From Globisporangium splendens (lineage: Eukaryota; Oomycota; Peronosporomycetes; Pythiales; Pythiaceae): 64,000 nt of DNA. The notes below the pieces were generated by a model. The model had not been told where the DNA came from. It was given only the letters and a program-made list of their open reading frames with translations, and searched no databases. Below, in pieces: positions 55,375-64,000 of this stretch. Made by a program: the position numbers and the translations under genes. Location: positions 186,001 to 250,000 of the forward strand of contig VFIW01000013.1 in the NCBI GenBank assembly GCA_006386115.1, read 5' to 3'. How positions within the stretch are numbered: the first letter of the stretch is position 1; every line of letters begins with the position of its first letter.

Positions 55375-56783
55375 ATGCTCCAGGAATTCGCGCCCGTGTG
55401 CGCGCTCGAGGGCCACAAGGACCGCGTGTGGCACGTGTCCTGGCGCTTCGACGGCAAGCTGCTGGCGTCGTGCAGCGGCGACAAGACGATCCGCATCTGG
55501 TCGCCGTCCCAGTCCGGCAGCAGCAGCGACACCAAGTGGGAGTGCGTCGCGATTCTTGAAGATGCGCAGGGACGCACGATCCGCGCCTGTGAATGGTGCG
55601 TGGCCGTTTGATCACATTGACCTGCTCGTGTGGTACTACACAAGCCGTTTGTTTGCATGTATGTGCGTGGCTGTAGGTCGCCGGATGGCCGCTACATTGC
55701 GTCGGTGAGCTTTGACGCGACGACGGTAATCTGGGAGAAACAAGGCAACTCGTACGAGGTCGTGTCGTCCCTGGAAGGCCACGAGAGCGAAGTGAAGAGC
55801 GTCGCGTGGAGCGCGTCGGGCTCGTACATTGCGACGTGCAGTCGCGACAAGAGCGTGTGGATCTGGGAGGCAGATCCGGATACCGATTTCGAGTGCATCT
55901 CCGTGCTGCACGGCCACACGCAGGACGTGAAGTTTGTGAAATGGCACCCTACCGAGGACATCCTCATTTCTGCGAGTTACGACGACACGGTGCGCATTTG
56001 GGCTGAAAACGACGGTAAGTTATTGGTACTCTCGTATTTGTGCTGTTACGTCTGTGTGATTCATGATGAGCTTGGTATTTTGCGAATGATGCGATTGTTC
56101 AGATGACTGGTACTGCAAGGAGACCTTGTCTGGTAAGTGCAGAAAGCAACAGCATCGTTTTTCTTTATGGCGCATATCATATGCCAACTCTTGTATGCTT
56201 CCACCTTCATCTGTAGGCCACAGCTCCACTGTTTGGGGCGTCGCGACGGATCCACAGGGCAGCCGCATGGCGTCTGTCTCGGACGACAAGAGCGTGATTA
56301 TCTGGCAACGCGACACCAACAGCAAAGACGTCCATGCCGACGGAACGTAAGCGCAATAGCATGCTCGTCGCATTACTCGATTGATCATTTTCCATGCATA
56401 AGGGGTGATCGTGATCTTTTGCCAACTGTAGCCCGATGCAATGGAAGCAAGCGACAACGCTGACGGGCTTCCACGAGCGAACGATCTTCAGCGTCGACTG
56501 GTCCAAGGAGGGCAACTACATTGTCACGGGCGCTGCGGACGACACGATCCGCATCTTCCGTGAGCGCAGCGGCGCGTCAAGCAGCGCGGAGCTCCCAACG
56601 GCGGCTGCGCCTTCGTTCGACCTCGCGTTTCAGCAGATCGACGCGCACTCGAGCGACATCAACTGCGTGCGCTGGAGCCCAGAGATGCAGCGCGATGCGA
56701 ACGGCAAGCGCGTCTTCCTGCTTGCGTCCGCAGCGGACGACGCGTGCATCCGCATCTGGAGATTCACACCCGAAGAGCAATAA
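55375..56783 (+). CDS. CIAO1: CIAO1-like WD40 protein of cytosolic Fe-S assembly
   Basis: Five exons join in phase: 55375-55595, 55677-56014, 56103-56132, 56217-56346 and 56432-56783, for 356 residues, close to the family's usual length. Seven WD40 blades can be followed, among them [62 protein letters not shown] and [19 protein letters not shown]1 is the propeller of the CIA targeting complex that hands Fe-S clusters to cytosolic and nuclear proteins. The third exon is only 30 nt. The start [21 protein letters not shown] matches the expected opening blade. Confidence 0.93.
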
Positions 56784-56950
56784 TATGCATGTCATCATTG
56801 TCGGAATGCGAAGTTAAATAGAGCAGACTCCCCTTACACAAACGTACTTATAACAATTAAGTACGCGTGTTGTGGTTGCGACACGCGCGTACTTAGTGAA
56901 CCAGTTCTTCTCTGTGTGAACGTCACTCCGAATGGCCATATTGAACCGAC

Positions 56951-58960
56951 ATGATGGCACTGCTCCCGGAAGAACTGCGGGCGGAACAGCGCTGGTCGAG
57001 CGTCCAGGACCGCAAGGCGCAGCAGTGGACGGACGCGGTGGACGAGAAGCTCGTGGCGCTCGTCACGCGGTCCACTGCGAGCGGCGAGCGGTTCCCTGTC
57101 GGCGTGAATTGTACGTTGTTGTCTGGATGCATTTGCTTCTTCTCCAGCGGAGAAGGACGTCCGAGAAGCTATAACGTTTTTATATCTACTCACGCTTCCA
57201 CTGCTTGCATATCTCCTGATTGCCAATAGGGTTGGAGGTGTCCCGCGCAGTGGGGCACTCCCCCGTCGAGTGCGTGAAGCGGTATGCCTTCTTGCACCAG
57301 TATCGTGACGAGAACCAGCTTGGAGCCGTCGCATCAGGTAGGTCCATTGATCACGCAGTATTCAGCAACGAAGCATTTCCTTCGCAAAGCGTACTTGTGG
57401 TTTTGTTTTAGTGAGCGCTTCTCGTTTTGTCATGTGTACTTCATACTTATAGGAGTGGATCAAATTACTCAACATGAAGGCGACGAGCGAGATCATGAAC
57501 GCGAATCGAACGCCGAGGAGGTCCAATCGGTGCCGTTCTCAGGTCTGAGCAGCGGCGAAGATATCGGGTCTCCGCGGCCGCAGTCGCTCAGCGACTTCTC
57601 GACACCGCTGACGTCTCCAAAGCTCAGCTCGTTGGATAACTCTGATGAGTTCGGCATTGGAGTCGGATCCCCTGGGTCGCCACCCCCATTTGCTGTTCGG
57701 AATGCAAAGCAAGCCGGAGCGGGAGCTATTTCTAGTCCCATTCGATGGGAGAATTTGTTGCATGAAAGCGGATATTCGTCGCCTCTGCTCAAGTCACCGC
57801 CGCATGCCCGGCATCAACGAGCAACACATTTGCATGGACCTTTTGGTGTGGAAGATGAGACCAAATCGGATGCGTCCGAGTCACCGCGACACAGCTCACC
57901 GAGCGCACTTACATCGCCAAGAATCGTTCACGGGACTCAGGTACATTCGATTTTTTCATTTTTTAGTTTTAACAGTGCAAAGGGATCTGACGCATGCTTC
58001 GTGCCAGGATCACACTCGTTCAATCTCGGATCCAGAATATGCAGCAAATATCATCAACCATGCGTTCAAGGGGCTAGCGATGGAGGCTCCACCGAGAGCA
58101 TCGTCGCCGCGCATGATTCGCACATTTTCCAACTCAGGTATGCCTTTGACCGTTGCTATCATTCTCTCTTCTAATACGGAATGCTGATGAGCGTCGCCGG
58201 ACACAACATCCATAGAATACCCATTCCTCAAAGATGACGATGCGAAGAAAGCAGCCCAACTCGCGCGAAACGATTCTGGTCCAGCGCCAGCATTCCTGAG
58301 CTCTCCTCCAGCTTCCAGGACGCCGATTCTCGCCGGCGAGCAGCAGCTGCAGGCTCACATGATGCGCATGTCGGCGATGTCCAACATGTCCTCCTTCCAC
58401 GGCGACAACCTCTTTTCAGGTCCACTGTCTTTCTCTAATTTGTTGTCTAGCTACTTGGAAACGAAAGCTGACGTATTTATCATCTATATGATCGTTTGCA
58501 TGTGAAGGCTCGCTCACCCAGTCAGCCCTTGAAGATGCGTTTTTGGATATGGCAGGCTCGCGTCTTGACGCATCCAGGTGCGTTTATTTATTATAAACAA
58601 TTTATTTTTTGTTTTTCAATTCACATCCAGGATCTCATGCATATCTCATGTGGGATTGTGCTGCTGAGACAGCGTGTTGCTCAATAGCCGTTTCTCGATG
58701 GGCCAATCTCAACTGCGCGTGGACCAAATCCAAGCCCTCGAGAAGGAGCGCCGGCAGGCAGCATCCAAGTTTCCAAGGTAGGGCTCGCGAGGCTCGAACG
58801 ATATTTAAAAAAACGCACACACACACACACACACACAAAATGAAACAGAATGGAGCTGATCCTGGACGTTCGTGTCGTGGATCAAAGTGCCCAGCATCCG
58901 AAATTGGCATACAGAAAAAGTGAATCACAACCGTGCACAGAAATTTATACAAAAGAATGA
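56951..58960 (+). CDS. SANT/Myb-domain protein
   Basis: Eight exons join in phase: 56951-57110, 57230-57337, 57453-57940, 58008-58137, 58216-58419, 58508-58577, 58688-58777 and 58849-58960, for about 453 residues. The N-terminus is a Myb/SANT-like helix set (QQWTDAVDEKLVALVTRS ... WLEVSRAVGHSPVECVKRY). The rest is Ser/Pro-rich with many SP sites (SPLLKSPPHARH, SPSALTSPRIVHG) and a short helix near the end (QLRVDQIQALEKERRQAA). It is probably a nuclear DNA- or chromatin-binding protein open to proline-directed phosphorylation. The exon at 58008 uses the acceptor GTGCCAG, the only one that keeps frame. Confidence 0.75.
58816..58837. repeat. CA dinucleotide microsatellite
   Basis: (CA)11 within the last intron of the SANT/Myb gene, just before its acceptor. 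Confidence 0.9.
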
Positions 58961-59126
58961 GAAACTTTATTACTCCCCGAGTTTGTCATCCTTGGTGTCG
59001 TCACCTTCGAAAAGAGAGCGCGTCGCTAGCCTTATAGGCACATAACGCAGCACTCGTTGCATGTGCATGCGGATTTCCATAATCGCACCCATCAGTCGAG
59101 CTTCACAGCGCAAGCCGAGCCTTCGT

Positions 59127-60143
59127 CTATACTTTCGAGTCGAGGTTTCGGGACGCCTCCTGAAGCTTGCGGCGCTTCGCTTCCTCACCTTCTTTGAACT
59201 TGGCGTAGCCGTACAAGATACCGCCGACCATACCGAAGGTCACGTAAATCGCAGTGTCCGACTTGAGCGTCTCGCCGAGCAAGAGTACGCCGATGAACGT
59301 CGTCGGGATCTTGTTCAAGCCGCCCACAGTGGCGTACGTGGTCGCAGACGTCGAGGACACGCACCAGAACGATGCAAGGTTGAGGCCGACGCCCACGACA
59401 CCACTGAGGAAGAGCAGGATGTTGAAGTTCAGATCTGCCAAGAGTGGATTGCTCCACACGGTGAACGCTTCGCCGTTGAGAATCATTGGAGGCGCGAGCA
59501 GTGGCATTGAGATGAGGTTATTGTAGAACGCCATGCCGAACTTGGAGATCTTCAACGAGGACTTGGACGTCGCGTAACGCATGTACAGCACGTAGCCAGC
59601 GGTGGCTGCGCAGTTCATAAACATCCAAAAGTAGCCCGCGAGCGTGCTCGCGGTCGCATTCTTGCCGCCGCCAACATCGCTGTACGAGGACATGACCGCA
59701 CCCATGAGCATAATCCCGAGACTCGCAATAACCAAGACGCCGACTTTTTCGCCAAATAAGCGCCATTCACCCGTCACGATAATGATGTTGGTGACGTTCT
59801 TGAAGACAGTCACGATGTGGATCGGCAAGCCTGCAGTCGCCTGTGTGCCCGTGTACAGCATGGCGACGAAGAAGAATGTCACAGGCGCCCACTTCTTGGC
59901 AGTCTCGCTGTTGTAGTTGTCGTACTGCACGAGCTTCTGCATCTTCGCGATCTCGAGCACGAGCACGGCGATCGCGGCCTGCGCGAGCACGATGAACATC
60001 TTCTGCTCAAAGCCGTAGTACTTCTTGCCGACGAGGTACCGGTTCGTGAGCACCATGATGTTCGACATGAGGCTGTAGACCACGCACGACAGGATGGACA
60101 GCAGCAGCGACCCGCGCGCCTCCTGCTTGACCTTGTCGCTCAT
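59127..60143 (-). CDS. GDP-mannose transporter-like nucleotide-sugar transporter
   Basis: One exon of 338 residues from the ATG at 60143 (MSDKVKQEARGSLLL); the upstream in-frame codons are low complexity. About ten hydrophobic segments fit the drug/metabolite transporter fold of SLC35 proteins. Two motifs point to GDP-mannose carriers of the VRG4/GONST type: FKNVTNIII near residue 113 and GGLNKIPTT near 273. Such carriers exchange cytosolic GDP-mannose for GMP across the Golgi membrane. The C-terminus is short and charged (KFKEGEEAKRRKLQ). Sugar specificity is inferred from motifs only. Confidence 0.88.
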   Translation of the reverse strand: MSDKVKQEARGSLLLSILSCVVYSLMSNIMVLTNRYLVGKKYYGFEQKMFIVLAQAAIAVLVLEIAKMQKLVQYDNYNSETAKKWAPVTFFFVAMLYTGTQATAGLPIHIVTVFKNVTNIIIVTGEWRLFGEKVGVLVIASLGIMLMGAVMSSYSDVGGGKNATASTLAGYFWMFMNCAATAGYVLYMRYATSKSSLKISKFGMAFYNNLISMPLLAPPMILNGEAFTVWSNPLLADLNFNILLFLSGVVGVGLNLASFWCVSSTSATTYATVGGLNKIPTTFIGVLLLGETLKSDTAIYVTFGMVGGILYGYAKFKEGEEAKRRKLQEASRNLDSKV

Positions 60144-60524
60144 CGAATGCTGCTTCTTCGTACAGGAAGGAAGATGGAGGATCTCGCTCTTGGGCTTGGA
60201 CCGAAAATGAAAATGATGAGCTGCTGCAGACTGGACTCGGAGCCTCAAGCAAAGTGTAACCTCTAAAGTGCGTTACAATCGAACGCTGAAGTAACACAAT
60301 CGCCAAAAAGGGGGGAGACCGAAGCCATCCACCTTTTATTTTAGGGACGAATCTTGATTGCATTAGGGAGTGCAGTTTGGGGCTACTGTTGAGGAAGGGA
60401 AACATAGGATGTTACTTCAGAAGGCAAGAGTGACGTTTAGTGCCGATGTGTACCAGAATTGTGGTACAAATGCACCTTCAACGTTGGACACAATGCAGAA
60501 TTGCAGGATCCGAAAGGATGCAAT

Positions 60525-63068
60525 ATGGCGACCCAGCTGGCGTTCAGCACGAGGCGCACGGAGGAAGACGCGGCGCGGCGCAGGTCTGTAGATAGCAGCA
60601 GCAGCGCGAGTGCACGAAGTCCGCATGTGAGGCAGCGCATCGGTTCCCGCGGCATTGCGAGGGAGGCGCAGCATCGCGTGAAATTCACGGTGCAGAATGT
60701 GCCGCCGTCGCCGTTGATATATCAGCATCAGGTGAAGAGCAGTGCGCTTAGGCATGCAGCAGACAGTGGTGGTGGTGGCAGCGATACGAGTAGTGGGGGT
60801 ATGCAGCAGAAAGAAGCGAGGCGTGGCGCCGCATCGATCGACGCCGAAGCTTTCCGTCGAGATGCTGCGATCCGATCAAATGCTGTGCAGTCCAAGCGGT
60901 TGTCGAGCACTATTGCTGCACGGAAAGAGAATGCAGCTCGCAACGCTACGAAAGCACGCACGAGCAACCCATCGAAGAAGAAGTTTGTAGCTTGTAAACC
61001 TGCGTGGGACGCCGATGTGAGCCATACTGCGTCCCTTTTCGACGGTTCGATCAAGAAGTCGACACTGTTTCAGCCACAACCAGGAGATCGCAAGCAAGAA
61101 GTTAAGAAAGAAAATGTGCAGATAAGAGATCGTCTGCAGTCACTGCCAAAAGGAGGGGCTTTAGGGGCGGTTCCCAAGCGCACTCAGCCAGTTTGGCGGC
61201 CCAAATCAGTTATAAAATCGGTCAAGAGCACGATCGTGACGGCATCGTCACTGCGGCTGCCTCCACGGCCGCCGAAAGATTTTGTTCGACTGAATTACGA
61301 GCGAATCGCTGGTAGACCCTTCGACCAACATGCAAGAAAAGGGTTTCGATCACCGGCGCCAAGTCGCGTGAACGTCTTTGACCGATTGTCGACGCCTCGT
61401 ATCAGCAAGTCAGTTCTCCTACGATCTGGGTTATCCCATGGTTCGACTGCACCTCAAGCTGTTTTTGGCTCACATCGCTTTGGAGAAGAGACTCAAGCGT
61501 CGACAAAGGTGAAGTGTGCATGGTCGCACTCAGAGGTGTGGATTCTATTCTAACGTTGTAGCTGATTTGAAAATCGTAGGATGCTGCTATTTCGCCGATC
61601 TCGCCGCGTGCAGTGAGCGACGTTGCGTCTTCTCCCAAGCTTTTGATACGAGTTGATTCTCCAAAAGTACACAGCAGCCCCAATCAAGAGCAGAGCCCGC
61701 ATTCATATTCGCGCGCGTCGCCTCGTTCACAGCGTTCTTCTCTGTCATCACGATCGCCACGACCAGCGAGTCCATCAAGTGCTCGTTCGCAAGGTCATCG
61801 AAGTTACGCTGCAAGAGTGTTTGCAGTACTGGACAGGCAAGGACGAGAAAGGATTGATGTAATCAGATCCTGGACGGTCTTCGGCTTTTGGGTCTGCCAG
61901 CAACGCACAACCAGGTAAGAGCAAGTATCTTTTTTGCTCAACTCGTTGCTCGGGTCTTCAGATGCTATGCGTCAACTTCTCATGTGAAAAAATTAGATAT
62001 CAGATTACGTGTGTTTAATTCATGAAGGCGATCGCAGCACCATCAGCCAAGAGGAATGGGAAATTCCGGTTGGTATACTCGATGCAGCATCCCAACCTTC
62101 TTCAAGAGCTTCACCTTTGAGAAGCGATGCACAGCTATCACCTGTGCAATCTCAGTTACCAGCAAGAGATAACATGTCGGTTGGCCCCATTATCGAGAAA
62201 GCCGTGCTGGCGTTGCGATGTAGTTTTATCAAAGTTTTTCGTTTGCTAACCATAATTGCTGATTTTAAAGCGCCGAGTGGGGAGCATGTTTCAGCAAGCA
62301 GAGGCGGCAGCTGCGTTGCGATGGCAGCAGGAACCACAGAACAATCAAACTGACATCCAAGATAACCACAACGATCTTGCTCTGAAGCAAGCTGCGTCTG
62401 TCGTTTATGGCCTCAAGGTTTGAATTGCATATTGCGCCTTATATGGTTAAGGCTGTTCGTTGAAAAAACTCTGAGTGGACAATTTTGTGTTGCGTAGGCG
62501 TCACTCTTTCCTCTAATTGATCAGGCTGAAGAACTGCTGCGAGAGATCCAGAAGCGTCGAGGTGCCAAGCTGTCGCTTATTCTTCCGCAAGAGTGTCTGA
62601 GCACTATCGAAAACCATTCAGATGCTCTAGCATCGGCAATTTTGGATGATATTCTACTCGTACGTATCTCATGAAACCCGAATTCATTGGCAAACTGACA
62701 GTATGGCACTTGCACGTTATCAGCTCTCAACCAGTTGACCGTGGATAGGTCCAACCAAAACCAAAATCCACCTCGACGAGATTGCTCACGCCTTCTAGTT
62801 CGTTGGCGAAAATGAGTCCAATACAACCGTGCATGAGAAACACCAGCCTGACTCATCTCGTCCAACACACACGAACGTCTCGGCATTCGGCACCAAGAAC
62901 TGGTATGCAAGTTTACTGAATGAAAGCCATGTTGTCGACCAATATATCACACGGAAATCACATACGACATTATTAGAAACCAAGGAGAGAGGAAAATGCA
63001 TACTCGCATTGATCCACGTACCCGCCTTCACAAATGAGCTTCAGTTCATTTCGCTCACTCGCAGTTAG
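60525..63068 (+). CDS. Ser/Arg-rich disordered protein, function unknown
   Basis: Seven exons join in phase: 60525-61508, 61580-61793, 61867-61914, 62028-62203, 62271-62417, 62525-62659 and 62799-63068, for about 657 residues. The first 450 are basic and Ser/Arg/Pro-rich (RSQRSSLSSRSPRPASPSSA) with no fold recognised. The later exons form helices (SMFQQAEAAAALRWQQEP, AEELLREIQKRRGAKLSL). Intron 2 uses a weak donor, GTCATC, and other frames are open there. The last exon is read through to a stop at 63068 and overlaps the convergent TPR gene by about 95 bp; a donor at GTATGC near 62910 would shorten it. Confidence 0.6.
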
Positions 63069-63980
63069 TTCGTAGCCAGTGGCATTGAGGAGAACCCTTT
63101 CCAGATCTTCCAAAGCAATACATCCCGATCGAGTTGGGTCTCTGAGTAAAAACTGCTCTTCAACGGAGACTGCTCGTGCAAATGCAAGCGCATACAAGCG
63201 ATGGAGCAGCCCGGCGATGGCTCCTTGCCGTCCGTTCACCTCATGAAACAACAGCGGGGAACGCCTCTGAGATCCGCTTCGATAGCTTTCCGTATGATCT
63301 TCCGCAGCGATTGTACGCATGAGTTCAGATGGCTTCACTGCCACACAGCGCAGTGTCTGCAGGTACTCAAATGTAAATTTGTGCGCAGTTTCAGTCTCTT
63401 TGAACGCATGCTCGTTCCGGTCTCTCTGGGTTCCTTCAATCTCTTCAAGCATCGCTTGAATCTCGTCCACTGCTTCCTTCGGGCACATCTGCAGAGCGAA
63501 ATCAAGTTGATGCTTAGCATCGACGAAGTCATACGAGCGAGCAAGTGTGACCTCAAGGTTGTAGCGCGCTTTCCACGACATCGGGTCAAGATCCAGGCAG
63601 TTGCGGTAGGATTTCGCGGCTTCGTCCAAGTGACCAAGCGTGAGGTAAATGGACCCTGCATTCAGATACATAGCCGGAATGTTGCTCCCTTTAGGTCGGA
63701 GACAAATAATCTCCAGCAGCAGATACAGAGCCTCGACAAGGTTGATGCGATCCTGGGACACGGTGAGTCTGTGTACATCTTTCTTTGCTTGGCGCCACGT
63801 TCGTGGAGTAACGCGCTTTTCTTGGAAGCGAGCCGCAAACCGGTGCTCTTCTAGCGTCTTGAGTTTGAATTTCTCAGTACTTGGCTGTCCACCCACGGAT
63901 GCATGTCCAAGAGGCGGCCTCATGAGCGACGAAGTCTGCGAGTGGCTTGTGCGGATGGAAAACACAGAGTAGCTCTCCAT
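62973..63980 (-). CDS. TPR/EF-hand-like protein
   Basis: 335 residues from the ATG at 63980, 20 bp from the window edge. A region around residues 95-170 has tetratricopeptide helices (AMYLNAGSIYLTLGHLDEAA, KSYRNCLDLDPMSWKARYN). The C-terminal part has one EF-hand-like loop (LRDPTRSGCIALEDLERVLL) and the start of a second. TPRs usually hold partner proteins; the EF loop lacks some usual ligands, so calcium binding is doubtful. The frame ends at 62973; a donor GTACGT near 63020 could join a further exon, but no acceptor stands out. Its 3' end overlaps the plus-strand gene. An exon outside the window is possible. Confidence 0.7.
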   Translation of the reverse strand: MESYSVFSIRTSHSQTSSLMRPPLGHASVGGQPSTEKFKLKTLEEHRFAARFQEKRVTPRTWRQAKKDVHRLTVSQDRINLVEALYLLLEIICLRPKGSNIPAMYLNAGSIYLTLGHLDEAAKSYRNCLDLDPMSWKARYNLEVTLARSYDFVDAKHQLDFALQMCPKEAVDEIQAMLEEIEGTQRDRNEHAFKETETAHKFTFEYLQTLRCVAVKPSELMRTIAAEDHTESYRSGSQRRSPLLFHEVNGRQGAIAGLLHRLYALAFARAVSVEEQFLLRDPTRSGCIALEDLERVLLNATGYELTASERNELKLICEGGYVDQCEYAFSSLLGF

Positions 63981-64000
63981 AGTATTAGCTTTGAGTCGCG

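Noticed and set aside
61790..61920. Apparent frameshift in the Ser/Arg-rich gene, with frames reading LQECLQYWTG and LRLLGLPATHNQ
   Set aside because: An in-phase GT-AG intron (61794-61866) joins the flanking Ser-rich exons without any lesion, so no frameshift is needed.

Overview
The window reads as nuclear DNA of an oomycete (stramenopile), most likely of the Phytophthora/Pythium side. That placement is an inference. It rests on compact GC-rich genes with short GT-AG introns (about 60-175 bp), secreted GH31 alpha-glucosidases carrying a starch-binding CBM25 domain, a cytochrome P450 of the CYP4/86-like type, a flagellate-style coiled-coil gene and Ty3/gypsy chromoviruses. No rRNA, tRNA or CRISPR array was seen.

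Layout. 1-2821 is a decayed gypsy pol fragment running in from the left edge and cut by a solo LTR of a second gypsy family. 3319-8613 (-) is a very long Enhancer-of-zeste-like SET gene. 8842-17272 holds two GH31 alpha-glucosidases transcribed away from each other; one has lost most of its CBM25. 17565-21287 (-) encodes PPR repeats fused to a DEDDy 3'-5' exonuclease. 21700-25374 has a small zinc-ribbon membrane protein and an extended-synaptotagmin-like SMP/C2 protein.

25397-36513 is a transposon nest. A hAT DNA transposon with an intact 8-bp target duplication and matching inverted ends sits 22 bp upstream of the SMP/C2 start codon. Inside its transposase lies a 7.6-kb chromodomain-bearing gypsy element with 5-bp target duplications. 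Both transposons are broken. The gypsy element also carries a 355-codon antisense ORF overlapping the pol tail, and its LTRs carry paired TGACGTCA sites.

36977-64000 is gene-dense: a tail-anchored protein, a coiled-coil gene with two frame breaks, an acylglycerolphosphate acyltransferase, EAF6, a P450 and a decayed P450 copy, HROB, an EF-hand/acidic gene with an in-frame stop, a protein with two homeodomains and a TFIIS-N-like segment, CIAO1, a SANT/Myb gene, a GDP-mannose transporter, a disordered Ser/Arg-rich protein and a TPR/EF-hand protein that converges on it.

Functionally the genes are mostly unlinked housekeeping and chromatin genes: E(z) and EAF6 in chromatin, HROB in recombination, CIAO1 in Fe-S assembly, and the acyltransferase and SMP protein in lipid metabolism. 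The only obvious functional pair is the divergent alpha-glucosidases. All splice models were worked out by eye from GT-AG sites and phase, without transcript data.
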